Positions 28,076-36,599 of a DNA stretch of 43,320 nt are shown piece after piece. Below the pieces are notes generated by a model. It made no database searches, was not told the origin of the DNA, and saw nothing but the letters and a program-made list of their open reading frames with translations. Source of the DNA: Tabrizicola thermarum (GTDB lineage Bacteria > Pseudomonadota > Alphaproteobacteria > Rhodobacterales > Rhodobacteraceae); contig NZ_KZ984536.1 of the NCBI RefSeq assembly GCF_003574395.1, positions 1-43,320 of the forward strand, in the 5' to 3' direction. A program made the translations under genes and the position numbers. Positions within the stretch are counted from its first letter, which is position 1, and every line of letters starts with the position of its first letter.

Positions 28076-30325
28076 ATGGCGCGCAAAGCATCCCCGATCG
28101 GTCCGCATGTTCTGGCGCTGATCGAGGATGCGCGCGTCGACCTCGCCCGAGCTGCCCTTGCCGTGCGCGAGGGCGACAATGAGCCGGAATTCAAGCTGCC
28201 CGAGGACGTTCCCGACCTCGCCGACGAAGAAGCGGTCGAGGCGTTTCGGCAAGCACTTGTCGAGACGCTGTCGGATTTCGACCGCGATGACCTGCGACCT
28301 GCGGAGCAGCGATCACGAAGGATCCGGGCCCTCGCCGAGAAAAAGGGCGTCACCTCGCTCACCACCATCGTCGAGCAACAACTCGATGAGACACGGTCGC
28401 AGGAGTTTCACCGGCAGCCAGATGAGCTCTGCAGAAGCATCTGGGCATATCTCCATGAACGCGAAACCTTCGAGGATGCGGAGAGCTTTCACTTCGCCCG
28501 ACAGTTCCGCGACCACGGCAAGCTCTACGACGCCTTCGAGGTCGAACTGGAGAACCAGGTAGCCCTCGACGCGGCGGCCATCGACGAAAAGGCGCTGGCG
28601 TCCAAGATCAAGGGCATGCTCGAGCTGAAGCCCGAGATATCCTGCACGGTCAAGGCGCTCGATCTGCCTGCCACCGATACGCACCCTGCGTCCATCATGC
28701 TGATCGTCCGGCACGGTGGCCCGCTTTCGAGCGTCTACGATCACCGGCAAGACGGACGGCGGGGAACCATCTACTACCGACCGCCGAACGAGGCGACGCT
28801 GATCTACACGCCCTCGATGCGGCAGATCGAGGTCTGCGCGGACAGCCCCGTGGTGCGCCAGACGGTCAGCGACTCCTTCGCCGAAGTTGCGCTAGGTCAC
28901 GACATTTCCCAGAAACCTCTGACCTGGAAGCGCTATAATCTTTCGCGCTTCCGCTCTTCGCTTCTCCTGCAGCCCCCTGAGATCGAAGGGTACGCGTTCG
29001 AGTTCGCGCGCGTCATCGAAGCCGAGATCCGGCTGGGAACCTGGCGCCGCAAGCTTCAGCTCAAGGTGACGGTCGACGATGACATCCAGGAGGTTGCCGA
29101 CCGATATCTCGGGGCGCGGAACATCTTTCGGCGTGCCGAAGCGTTCAGCCGTATCACCATCGCGGTGGCCTACAACCTGATCGGCGATGACAAGCAGCGG
29201 ACGCTCAATATCACGATTGCGGGCACGAAGAGCTGCAACCTGCAGAGCAAGCCCGATCCGGAGGAACGCAGCCTCGGCTTCGCGCTGCTGAAGGAATGGG
29301 GAATCCTGAGCGCGTTCAGGCAAATCGCGCATGATGACCTTCGCGCGATATTTCCCCAGCTTGTTCAACTCCACGATCGCATCGAGGACGAGGTCAGCGG
29401 AAGTTATCTGCTGGAACTCGGGCTTGACCCGAAGCGTCTCATCGAAGGCGGCCTGCTCGAGCGCCGCGACCGTCAGGACGTGGTTCTCATCGAGGACGAC
29501 GACGTCGACGGGGAAGGCGCCGTCAAGCCGTCGGCGACCGAAGGCATGATCCACGCTGTCGGTCCTTTCGGCGAAGATGTCGGCAAGCGCCCCGCGTCGG
29601 ATGTCGAGATGTTCGCGGTCAACGCTCAGTGGCTTCACGAGACGCTCATGCGCCTGATGAAGCCGCTGCTGAGCAAGCGGGCGGCGCAGATCCTGGACCC
29701 GGACCTGACCCTCGTCGGCGCGATCCAGATCGATGAGGCAGATGTGCCCGTCTATTTCGCCCGACGGCTCAATGATCCCAAAGCGGCGCAGAGACTGGAT
29801 CTGATGTTGCGCGCGCGGGGCACCGCTGGGGTGGGCATCGTCTTCGCCGCGAGCGAGGAGATGCCGTCACATCTTGGGCCTAACGTCGTCATGCCGCTGC
29901 TGTCCCATCTCGCATCGGCGGACGAGGAAATGCTGTTCGCGCGCGACGGAATAGAACTCGCGTACCGAGACGGTCTTTCACTCGCACGCGGGGGCGTGTC
30001 GCCGCGGGTGGTTCGGACAGGCAAGCAGTCCGGCACGCTGTTCATTCCTGGCCGGGAGCCGCTTCACCTCGCTGGGAACGATCAACTTACGATCTTCGAG
30101 CGCCTGGTGGTCGCAGCCGCGAAAGGCAGTCCCGACGTTCAGGTAAAGGCGCTGATGGAAGGCTTCGAGTCCAGAAGCCCCCAGCAGGCGTTCCGGAAGG
30201 AGACCTGGGACAGCATCCGGGACGTCTATATCGGGAAGGGTGCGAAGAACGGATATTGGCGACTGCTACTCACTGCGCAGCCGACCGAAGCCGTGGCCGA
30301 GCCAGCCGAGGAAGCGACCGTCTAA
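28076..30325 (+). CDS. Large protein of unknown function (749 aa)
   Basis: Encodes 749 aa with a GAGGTGA site 6 nt before the ATG. I recognise no domain. The N-terminal 110 residues are acidic and helical; the middle (about 120-420) mixes alpha and beta with IMLIVRHGGPLSSVYDHRQDGRRG and ERSLGFALLKEWGILSAF; near 460-490 there is an acidic LIEDDDVDGEG linker. The C-terminal part has DVQVKALMEGFESRSPQQAF. No signal peptide, membrane helices or nucleotide-binding loop is apparent. It is divergent from the recombinase operon across 191 bp and is followed by three GTCTAACA repeats. A role in element maintenance or defence is possible but unsupported. Confidence 0.8.
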   Translation: MARKASPIGPHVLALIEDARVDLARAALAVREGDNEPEFKLPEDVPDLADEEAVEAFRQALVETLSDFDRDDLRPAEQRSRRIRALAEKKGVTSLTTIVEQQLDETRSQEFHRQPDELCRSIWAYLHERETFEDAESFHFARQFRDHGKLYDAFEVELENQVALDAAAIDEKALASKIKGMLELKPEISCTVKALDLPATDTHPASIMLIVRHGGPLSSVYDHRQDGRRGTIYYRPPNEATLIYTPSMRQIEVCADSPVVRQTVSDSFAEVALGHDISQKPLTWKRYNLSRFRSSLLLQPPEIEGYAFEFARVIEAEIRLGTWRRKLQLKVTVDDDIQEVADRYLGARNIFRRAEAFSRITIAVAYNLIGDDKQRTLNITIAGTKSCNLQSKPDPEERSLGFALLKEWGILSAFRQIAHDDLRAIFPQLVQLHDRIEDEVSGSYLLELGLDPKRLIEGGLLERRDRQDVVLIEDDDVDGEGAVKPSATEGMIHAVGPFGEDVGKRPASDVEMFAVNAQWLHETLMRLMKPLLSKRAAQILDPDLTLVGAIQIDEADVPVYFARRLNDPKAAQRLDLMLRARGTAGVGIVFAASEEMPSHLGPNVVMPLLSHLASADEEMLFARDGIELAYRDGLSLARGGVSPRVVRTGKQSGTLFIPGREPLHLAGNDQLTIFERLVVAAAKGSPDVQVKALMEGFESRSPQQAFRKETWDSIRDVYIGKGAKNGYWRLLLTAQPTEAVAEPAEEATV

Positions 30326-30360
30326 CAGCGGTCTAACATGCGGCGGGAGACGGTCTAACA
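30320..30360. repeat. Three direct GTCTAACA repeats
   Basis: GTCTAACA occurs at 30320-30327, 30331-30338 and 30353-30360; two of the three are preceded by CGG or GCG. The first copy contains the stop codon of the 749-aa gene. The repeats could be a protein binding array or the trace of a recombination junction. Confidence 0.6.
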
Positions 30361-30403
30361 AACCGCTGATTACTGGAAGGGCTCCACATAGAGGAGCACT
30401 TCC

Positions 30404-30649
30404 ATGCCGACTCCCTTCCCCCCGCGCCAGGCAGCCCCGACGAGCTGGTCCGGCGCCGCGAAGACCAAGCCCACCACCCACAACTCGGAATGGCGCTGCA
30501 CGCGCTGTGACAAGCTGCTCGGCGTCTGCCGGGACGGCCGCATGCACCTGCGCTTCGCACGGGGGCACGAGTATCTCGTGGGCTTCCCGGCGCAGGCCAC
30601 CTGCCGCGGCTGCGGCACGCTGAACCACGCGACCGCACCCGCGCGCTGA
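30404..30649 (+). CDS. Com-like zinc ribbon protein
   Basis: Encodes 81 aa. Two Cys pairs, CTRCDKLLG and CRGCGTLN, are separated by about 35 residues; the pattern xCxxCxKLL...CxxCGTxN is that of the phage Mu Com family. Mu Com binds mom mRNA and activates translation of the DNA-modification gene mom. No mom homologue is visible in the window, although a ParB-methyltransferase gene lies 12 kb downstream. A structural zinc-ribbon role is equally possible. Confidence 0.7.
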   Translation: MPTPFPPRQAAPTSWSGAAKTKPTTHNSEWRCTRCDKLLGVCRDGRMHLRFARGHEYLVGFPAQATCRGCGTLNHATAPAR

Positions 30650-30720
30650 CGCGCGCATTCACCCAACCCCCTGAAATCGCAGAGACGCGCGACGTCCTGA
30701 CCTGGCCACGAGAAGGCGCC

Positions 30721-30747
30721 GGACGCCTGGCCGCAAGGCAGGCGTCC
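30721..30747. other. Strong hairpin before sigma-like gene
   Basis: GGACGCCTG (30721-30729) and CAGGCGTCC (30739-30747) form a perfect 9-bp stem with a 9-nt loop, ending one base before the ATG at 30749. It could terminate the com-like transcript or mask the ribosome site of the next gene. Confidence 0.6.
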
Positions 30748-30748
30748 G

Positions 30749-31471
30749 ATGTCCTTCGCGTGGCACGAGATCCGTGATCAACTCATGCATTCATCCTCCA
30801 ACCTTGACTTCCAGCGCAGTTTCGACGCCGTCCGGCGTGAACAGGCCGCCCTTGCAGCGTTCCGGGATCCGGCGGCCCTGCTGGACGGACTGCACCGCAC
30901 CCCCGGCGATCAGGGCCAGAAGAACCTGATCCTCGCCGCTCTCGTCAGGGCAGCGCAGGGCGACGGGCCCGCGTCCGACTGCGCCCTGACGCTGCTGTTG
31001 CTGGCACTCTGGCCCGGCCTCGACGCCATCCGCCGCCGGTCGATCTGGCGCAGGATCGGCACCGCCGACGAGATCGCGTCCGACGTACTGGCGCGCACCA
31101 CCGAGGCAGTCCGCAGCCTCGACCTCGGGCGCGTCAACTGGATCGCGGCCACGGTCCTGCGCAATGTCGAGCGCGACATGATCCGCGTGCGCCAGCGCGA
31201 CACGGCGCGCGAACATCTCGCCAGTGGCGCCGATCCCGACGAGGTGGCGGACAGCGGCGACAGCGGGATCGGCGCAACCGGGTACGCACGGCTGAACGAC
31301 GCCGTTCGGAAGCTGCTCGGCGACGACGCCCTTCTCGTGATCCGCGTGGCGATCGAGGGCTTCTCCCAGGCCGAGGTCGCCGTGGAACTGGGCCTGACCG
31401 AGGCTGCCGCCCGCAAGCGGTACCAGCGCGCCATGCGCCGGCTGCAAGACGCCCTCGAGGAAATCCCCTGA
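30749..31471 (+). CDS. Sigma-70-like HTH protein
   Basis: Encodes 240 aa (228 if the ATG at 30785 is used). The C-terminal segment VIRVAIEGFSQAEVAVELGLTE plus AARKRYQRAMRRLQDAL is a typical sigma region 4 helix-turn-helix. The central part (RSIWRRIGTADEIASDVLARTTEAVRSL, VNWIAATVLRNVERDMIRVRQRD) resembles sigma region 2. It is therefore probably an ECF-like sigma factor carried by the element. A 35-bp element that could be its target lies six bases after the stop codon and again upstream of another operon segment. Confidence 0.65.
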   Translation: MSFAWHEIRDQLMHSSSNLDFQRSFDAVRREQAALAAFRDPAALLDGLHRTPGDQGQKNLILAALVRAAQGDGPASDCALTLLLLALWPGLDAIRRRSIWRRIGTADEIASDVLARTTEAVRSLDLGRVNWIAATVLRNVERDMIRVRQRDTAREHLASGADPDEVADSGDSGIGATGYARLNDAVRKLLGDDALLVIRVAIEGFSQAEVAVELGLTEAAARKRYQRAMRRLQDALEEIP

Positions 31472-31476
31472 ACCGA

Positions 31477-31511
31477 TGTCCCGATCCGGTGCCGCCGGTG
31501 GCTTTTCCCAT
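31477..31511 (+). promoter_or_regulatory. 35-bp repeated element, copy 1
   Basis: TGTCCCGATCCGGT, a 6-nt spacer and GGTGGCTTTTCCCAT, ending 44 bp before the next ATG. The same two blocks with a different 6-nt spacer occur at 32981-33015. The spacing and position suggest a promoter or operator. Confidence 0.6.
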
Positions 31512-31555
31512 TCGAGCGCCCCGAGCGCCTTCCCTCCAACCGAAAGCAGACACGC

Positions 31556-31750
31556 ATGAACCGCACTGCCGATCTGTCGCTCGAGGATTTCAGGCGTCTT
31601 CCGGGGCTCTATCGCCGCTGGGAGCTGACCGAGGTCTGCGAGCCCAACCGCAACTATCAGATCGAGGACGCCGGCGCCCATGCCGACGGGACGCCGCTCT
31701 TGGCGATCTACGTCGCCGAGCCCGCGCCCGACGTCCGCGAGGCCGCGTGA
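31556..31750 (+). CDS. Small hypothetical protein (64 aa)
   Basis: Encodes 64 aa beginning MNRTADLSLEDFRRLPGLYRRWELTE. It is acidic overall, with no recognised domain. Support comes from its position in a tightly packed operon and the overlap of its stop with ATG as TGATG. It follows the first copy of the 35-bp element. Confidence 0.6.
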   Translation: MNRTADLSLEDFRRLPGLYRRWELTEVCEPNRNYQIEDAGAHADGTPLLAIYVAEPAPDVREAA

Positions 31751-31788
31751 TGCGCCTCTTCGATCACATCATCCCACGGAGAACAGCC

Positions 31789-32085
31789 ATGCCGGACCAG
31801 CCGGACGACATCACCCGACTTCGCGCCGCGAGCTACGCGCTCGAAGACCTCCCCGAAACCATTTCCCCGCCACAGCGCCCCGGCGACGAGCCCCGCGAGC
31901 CGCTGCCGGTCGTCGAGGCCACCGTCGACGAGATCGCCTTCGCGATCGTGGAGGCGGAGCGGGAGAGCACGGCCGCCTACCGCCGCGCCGACGCGCTGAA
32001 GCGCCTCTACAAGCTCGCCCGCGAGGCGGGATGCATCGGCGCAGATCGCGCCGCCGCGGTGGCGATGACGAAGGAGGGCCAGTGA
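31789..32085 (+). CDS. Small helical protein (98 aa)
   Basis: Encodes 98 aa from MPDQPDDITRLRAASY; this ATG has GGAG 7 nt upstream. An in-frame ATG at 31750 (MRLFDH) overlaps the previous stop codon and is an alternative giving 111 aa. The C-terminal half, EIAFAIVEAERESTAAYRR followed by ALKRLYKLAREAGC, is strongly helical. No domain recognised. The stop overlaps the ATPase start as TGATG. Confidence 0.65.
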   Translation: MPDQPDDITRLRAASYALEDLPETISPPQRPGDEPREPLPVVEATVDEIAFAIVEAERESTAAYRRADALKRLYKLAREAGCIGADRAAAVAMTKEGQ

Positions 32086-32960
32086 TGGCCCTTCCCATCA
32101 TCGGCGCCGACGAACGGCTCGCCCAACGCAAGGGCATCAAGGGCGTCATCTTCGGCCGGTCCGGCATCGGAAAGACCAGCCTGCTCTGGACGCTGAACGC
32201 CTCCACCACGCTCTTCCTCGACCTCGAGGCCGGGGATCTGGCGGTCGAGGGGCTGGAAATCGACACGCTCCGACCCCGGACCTGGAAGGAATGCCGGGAT
32301 TTCGCGGTGTTCATCGGCGGGCCGAACCCGGCGCTGCGCGAGGACCAGCCCTACAGCCAGGCGCATTTCGACGAGGTCTGCGGGCGGTACGGCGATCCCA
32401 CAGTGATCGGCAAATACGAGACCGTCTTCATCGACTCGATCACGGTGGCCGGGCGGCTCTGCTTCCAGTGGTGCCGTGGGCAGCCCGAGGCGTTCTCCGA
32501 GAAGACCGGCAAGCCCGACATCCGCGGCGCCTACGGGCTGCACGGCCGCGAGATGATCGGCTGGCTGACCCACCTGCAGCACACGCGCGGAAAGCATGTC
32601 TGGTTCGTGGGCATCCTCGACGAGCGGCTCGACGACTTCAACCGCAAGGTCTTCCAGCCGCAGATCGACGGCTCGAAGACCGGGCTCGAACTGCCGGGCA
32701 TCGTCGATCAGGTCATCACCATGGCCGACATCCCGGACCCGGGCGGCCAGCCTCAACGCGCCTTCGTCTGCCAGACGCTGAACCCCTGGGGCTTTCCGGC
32801 AAAGGACCGCTCGGGCCGCCTCGACAGGGTCGAGGCCCCGCATCTCGGCCGGCTGATGGAGAAGATCCAGCGTCCCGCAGCGCCTGCCGCCGAACGCCTG
32901 ACCTGGCCGCCGGTGACCCCGGCCGATCCCGCGCCCGCGCAGGAGCCCGGCCATGGCTGA
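32085..32960 (+). CDS. Phage AAA ATPase (AAA_24 / Sak4-like)
   Basis: Encodes 291 aa; the ATG is preceded by AAGGAGGG. The RecA-like core shows Walker A FGRSGIGKTSLL (23-34), LFLDLEAGDLAVEG and Walker B TVFIDSITV, the layout of phage AAA_24 nucleotide-binding proteins related to Sak4 single-strand annealing/recombination ATPases. The C terminus is Pro-rich. Linked genes for a DUF669-like protein and an SF2 helicase form a common phage recombination/replication module, so it probably acts on single-stranded DNA during replication of the element. Confidence 0.82.
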   Translation: MALPIIGADERLAQRKGIKGVIFGRSGIGKTSLLWTLNASTTLFLDLEAGDLAVEGLEIDTLRPRTWKECRDFAVFIGGPNPALREDQPYSQAHFDEVCGRYGDPTVIGKYETVFIDSITVAGRLCFQWCRGQPEAFSEKTGKPDIRGAYGLHGREMIGWLTHLQHTRGKHVWFVGILDERLDDFNRKVFQPQIDGSKTGLELPGIVDQVITMADIPDPGGQPQRAFVCQTLNPWGFPAKDRSGRLDRVEAPHLGRLMEKIQRPAAPAAERLTWPPVTPADPAPAQEPGHG

Positions 32961-32980
32961 GCGCCTCTCGCCACGCCCGG

Positions 32981-33015
32981 TGTCCCGATCCGGTCGCCGG
33001 GGTGGCTTTTCCCAT
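32981..33015 (+). promoter_or_regulatory. 35-bp repeated element, copy 2
   Basis: TGTCCCGATCCGGT, spacer CGCCGG and GGTGGCTTTTCCCAT, ending 46 bp before the ATG at 33062. It lies in the only sizeable gap between the ATPase and the DUF669-like gene. The conserved blocks match copy 1 base for base. Confidence 0.6.
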
Positions 33016-33061
33016 CTGACGCCGCTGCGCGTCCCATCCTCCAACTGAAAGGAGCCGCGCA

Positions 33062-33685
33062 ATGTCCGGACCTTGGAACGACTTCAACTCCGCCCAATCC
33101 AACACCAACGTCATCCCGAAGGGCACGCTCGCCAAGGTGCGCCTGACGCTCCGCCCCGGCGGCTTCGACGACCCGTCGCAGGGCTGGACCGGCGGCTGGG
33201 CGCGTCGCTCCGCCACCGGCGCCGTCTATCTTGACGCCGAATACACTGTCGTCGAAGGGCCCTATGCCCGCCGCAAGATCTGGTCGCTGATCGGCCTCTA
33301 CAGCCCGAAGGGCCCGGACTGGGCAAACATGGGGCGCGGCCTGATCCGCGGCATCCTCAACTCGGCGCGCGGCGTGTCGGACAAGGACAACTCGCCCGAG
33401 GCGCAGGCCCGCCGCCGCATCAACGGGTTCGGCGATCTCGATGGGGTCGAATTCGTCGCCCGCATCGACATCGGCCAGGACACCAACGGCGAGGACAAGA
33501 ACGAGATCCGCGCTGCGGTCACCCCCGATCATCGCGACTACGCCGCGCTGATGGGCACGGTCGCGCCGCAGTCCGCCGCCGCCCCGGCGCAGGGCCACGC
33601 CCCGCAGCAGCCCACCACGGTCACACAGCCCAGCCAGCCTGCGTCCGCCCCCGGCGCCGCCGGTCGGCCGAGCTGGGCGCAGTAG
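33062..33685 (+). CDS. DUF669-like phage single-strand DNA binding candidate
   Basis: Encodes 207 aa; GAAAGGAG precedes the ATG. The N terminus (PWNDFNSAQ, then IPKGTLAKVRLTLRPGG, and YTVVEGPYARRKIW) resembles DUF669 phage proteins, which are suspected OB-fold single-strand DNA binding proteins acting with AAA_24 ATPases. The C-terminal 50 residues are a low-complexity Ala/Pro/Gln tail ending PSWAQ, similar in style to the flexible tails of SSB proteins. Function inferred from these features and context. Confidence 0.65.
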   Translation: MSGPWNDFNSAQSNTNVIPKGTLAKVRLTLRPGGFDDPSQGWTGGWARRSATGAVYLDAEYTVVEGPYARRKIWSLIGLYSPKGPDWANMGRGLIRGILNSARGVSDKDNSPEAQARRRINGFGDLDGVEFVARIDIGQDTNGEDKNEIRAAVTPDHRDYAALMGTVAPQSAAAPAQGHAPQQPTTVTQPSQPASAPGAAGRPSWAQ

Positions 33686-33699
33686 GGGGGATCCCGGCC

Positions 33700-35388
33700 A
33701 TGCGCCTGCGCCCCCGCCAGAAGACCTTCGTCGAGCGCAGCGTGGCTGCGCTCACCTCCCGCGGCAACACGCTGGGCGTGGCGCCCACCGGTGCGGGCAA
33801 GACCATCATGCTCTCGGCGGTCACCGGCGAGTTGATTGGCAACGGCGCCAAGGCATGCGTGCTGGCCCATCGCGACGAGTTGACGGCGCAGAACCGCGCC
33901 AAGTTCCAGCGCGTGGTGCCGGGCGTCGCCACCTCGGTCATCGACGCCACCGAGAAGTCCTGGGGCGGCCAGGTCGCCTTCGCCATGGTGCCGACGCTGG
34001 CGCGGGCTTCGAACCTTGCCGACATGCCGCGTCTCGACCTGCTGGTCGTGGATGAGGCGCACCATGCCGTCGCCGACAGCTACCGCCGCATCATCGACCG
34101 GGTACGCGAGGCCAATCCCGACGCCCGCATCTTCGGGGTCACGGCCACCCCGAACCGGGGCGACAAGAAGGGGCTGCGTGAGGTCTTCGACAATGTCGCC
34201 GATCAGGTGCGGCTGGGCGAGCTGATCGCCTCGGGCCACCTGGTGCCGCCGCGCACCTTCGTCATCGACGTGGGCGTGCAGGACGAGTTGCGCTCGGTCC
34301 GCAAGACCATGTCGGATTTCGACATGGCGGAGGTGGCGGGCATCATGGACCGCGCCCCCGTCACCGACGAGGTGATCCGCCACTGGAAGGAGAAGGCAGG
34401 CGACCGGCAGACCGTGGTGTTCTGCTCCACCGTCGCGCATGCCGAGCATGGCACTGACGCGTTCAGGGCAGCTGGCGTTTCCGCCGCGCTGATCCACGGC
34501 GATCTGGCGGCCGAGACCCGCAAGGCGATCCTCGCCGACTACGCGGCGGGCGGCATCCGCGTCGTGGTCAACGTGGCGGTGCTGACCGAGGGCTGGGACC
34601 ACCCGCCCACCTCCTGCGTCGTGCTGCTGCGGCCCAGTTCCTACAAGTCCACGATGATCCAGATGGTCGGGCGCGGCCTGCGCACCGTCGATCCCGAGGA
34701 ACACCCCGGCATCGTGAAGACAGACTGCATTGTCCTCGACTTCGGCACCTCGAGCCTCATCCACGGCACATTGGAGCAGGATGTCGATCTGGACGGCAAG
34801 ACCGAGGCTGGTGACGCCCCAACGAAATCCTGCCCCGGCTGCGGCGCCGATATTCCGCTGGCCGCCACCGAATGCCCGCTCTGCGGCGAGGCGTTCCCGC
34901 GCGAGGACGAAGAGGCCGGTGAAGGTGGCGGTGCCGCGCCGCTGTCGGGCTTCATGATGACCGAGATCGACCTGCTGAAGCGGTCCAGCTTCGCGTGGGT
35001 CGACCTCTACGGCACGGACGACGCGCTGATGGCCACGGGCTTCGCGGCCTGGGGCGGCATCTTCTGGCTGGACGGGGTCTGGTACGCAATCGGCGGGGCC
35101 AAAGGCGAACGCCCGCATCTGCTGGGCGTGGGCGAACGGACCGTCTGCCTCGCACAGGCGGACGACTGGCTGAACACCCATGAGACCGACGAGAGCGCCT
35201 TCAAGACGCGCTCCTGGTTGCGCCAGCCGCCGACCGAAAAGCAGCTGCAATACCTGCCGCCCGAGTGCCGCCATGACTTCGGCCTGACGCGCTATCGCGC
35301 CTCGGCGCTGATGACCTTCGGCTTCAACAAGCGCGCCATCCGCCAGTTGATCGACACGGCGGCCTCTCCCGAACGGAGGGCTGCGTAA
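33700..35388 (+). CDS. SF2 DEAD/DEAH-box helicase
   Basis: Encodes 562 aa. Motif I is APTGAGKT, motif II is DEAH (VVDEAHHAV), motif III GVTATPNRG, and the second RecA domain has VNVAVLTEGWDHP and MIQMVGRGLRT (motif VI). A zinc ribbon follows (CPGCGADIPLAATECPLCGEAF) and then a C-terminal domain of about 140 residues. It would unwind DNA in phage replication or recombination. The present TAA stop is provided by the end of the IS110 element; without it the same two-alanine end would be followed by TGA. Confidence 0.9.
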   Translation: MRLRPRQKTFVERSVAALTSRGNTLGVAPTGAGKTIMLSAVTGELIGNGAKACVLAHRDELTAQNRAKFQRVVPGVATSVIDATEKSWGGQVAFAMVPTLARASNLADMPRLDLLVVDEAHHAVADSYRRIIDRVREANPDARIFGVTATPNRGDKKGLREVFDNVADQVRLGELIASGHLVPPRTFVIDVGVQDELRSVRKTMSDFDMAEVAGIMDRAPVTDEVIRHWKEKAGDRQTVVFCSTVAHAEHGTDAFRAAGVSAALIHGDLAAETRKAILADYAAGGIRVVVNVAVLTEGWDHPPTSCVVLLRPSSYKSTMIQMVGRGLRTVDPEEHPGIVKTDCIVLDFGTSSLIHGTLEQDVDLDGKTEAGDAPTKSCPGCGADIPLAATECPLCGEAFPREDEEAGEGGGAAPLSGFMMTEIDLLKRSSFAWVDLYGTDDALMATGFAAWGGIFWLDGVWYAIGGAKGERPHLLGVGERTVCLAQADDWLNTHETDESAFKTRSWLRQPPTEKQLQYLPPECRHDFGLTRYRASALMTFGFNKRAIRQLIDTAASPERRAA

Positions 35389-35396
35389 TGCGGAAG

Positions 35397-36575
35397 TCAA
35401 GCAGCTTTGAAGAGAGGATCGTAGGTCTTTCGGCGCTGGATCATGGTCCAGAGCACGGAGACGCGCCGGCGTGCGAGAGCGATGAGCGCCTGGGTGTGGT
35501 GTTTTCCTTCGCGTCGCTTGCGGTCGTAGAACGCCTTGGAGAGCGGATCCTTTCGACAGACAGCGCAGAAGGCGCCCTGGTAGAAGACGCGCTTGAGGGC
35601 CTTGTCCCCGCCGTAGGTGCGCCGCCAGCCTGCCTTTCGGCCCGACTGCCGGATCACGGGCGCAAGCCCTGCGGCGGAGGCCAGCGCATCGGCCGAGGGG
35701 AAGCGCCGGATGTCGCCGACGCAGGCGATGAACTCTGCCGCGAGCACCGCCCCCATCCCCGGCAGCGACTGGATGAGGGCGCCATCAGGGTGGACGGCGA
35801 GCAGGGCCGCGAGGTCGCGGTCGAGGCGGGCGATCTTCGTCCTGGTTTCGAGTGCTTCGGTGGCCATCTCCCGGACCAGCTCGGCCATGGCCGCCTCGCC
35901 GGGTACGGCGAGCATCTGGGCACGCGCCGCGGCAAGGGCGTGGTCGGCCAGCGCCTCGGCGCCCTGCACATGCGGGGTCTTCGCGAGATGCGCCATGATC
36001 TGCCGCTTTCCGGCATGCCGGATCTCGGCGGGCGTGACGTAGCGGGTCAGCAGGACCAGCGGCCCCTTGCAGGTGACGTCGAGGTCGCGCTCGAGCCCCG
36101 GATGGATGCTGCTCAGGAGCCCGCGCAGGCGACAGAGGTGCCGCGTCTGCTCCTCGATCAGGTCGCGGCGACGGCCGACCTTGAGGCGGATCGCCGTCAC
36201 CGTCTCGTCGTCCGGCAGGATCGGGCGCAGCTCGCGGGTGCGCACCAGGTCGGCGATGGTGCGGGCGTCGCGCGGATCGGACTTGCTCTCGCCCCCGGCA
36301 AAGCCCTGGCCCGCCCGATTGACGGCAATGCCCGGCGCATGGACGAGCCGGAAACCTTCGGCCAGAAGCGACGCGCCGAGGAAATGCGCGAAAGAGCCCA
36401 CCACGTCGAGGCCGATGACCGGCTCGCCGCCAAGCGCACGCAGATCGGCCGCGAAGGAGGCGATCCCCTCCGGCGTGTTCTCCACCGCCCGATCGAGCAG
36501 CGTCCGGCCTGCCTCATCGATGGCACAGGCCCAGTGGATCGCCTTGGCGACATCCATTCCCACAGAAATCCGCAT
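35397..36575 (-). CDS. IS110-family transposase (DEDD recombinase)
   Basis: Encodes 392 aa. The N-terminal RuvC-like domain has Asp8 in VGMDVAKAIHW, Asp57 in VIGLDVVG where the family usually has Glu, and D100/D103 in ESKSDPRDARTIADL. The C-terminal Tnp domain contains IQSLPGMGAVLAAEFI and LASAAGLAPVIRQSG, whose Ser311 is the likely nucleophile. IS110 enzymes use a structured RNA from the element to pair donor and target DNA. The stop codon lies 12 bp inside the helicase-side end. The open 5' region and all motifs are intact, so it appears functional. Confidence 0.95.
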   Translation of the reverse strand: MRISVGMDVAKAIHWACAIDEAGRTLLDRAVENTPEGIASFAADLRALGGEPVIGLDVVGSFAHFLGASLLAEGFRLVHAPGIAVNRAGQGFAGGESKSDPRDARTIADLVRTRELRPILPDDETVTAIRLKVGRRRDLIEEQTRHLCRLRGLLSSIHPGLERDLDVTCKGPLVLLTRYVTPAEIRHAGKRQIMAHLAKTPHVQGAEALADHALAAARAQMLAVPGEAAMAELVREMATEALETRTKIARLDRDLAALLAVHPDGALIQSLPGMGAVLAAEFIACVGDIRRFPSADALASAAGLAPVIRQSGRKAGWRRTYGGDKALKRVFYQGAFCAVCRKDPLSKAFYDRKRREGKHHTQALIALARRRVSVLWTMIQRRKTYDPLFKAA

Positions 36576-36599
36576 GGCGATCCTCCCTCGTTGCCCCGG

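Noticed and set aside
33538-35400. 620-codon minus-strand frame opposite the helicase
   Set aside because: It is antisense to a helicase with complete motifs and has no recognisable domain.
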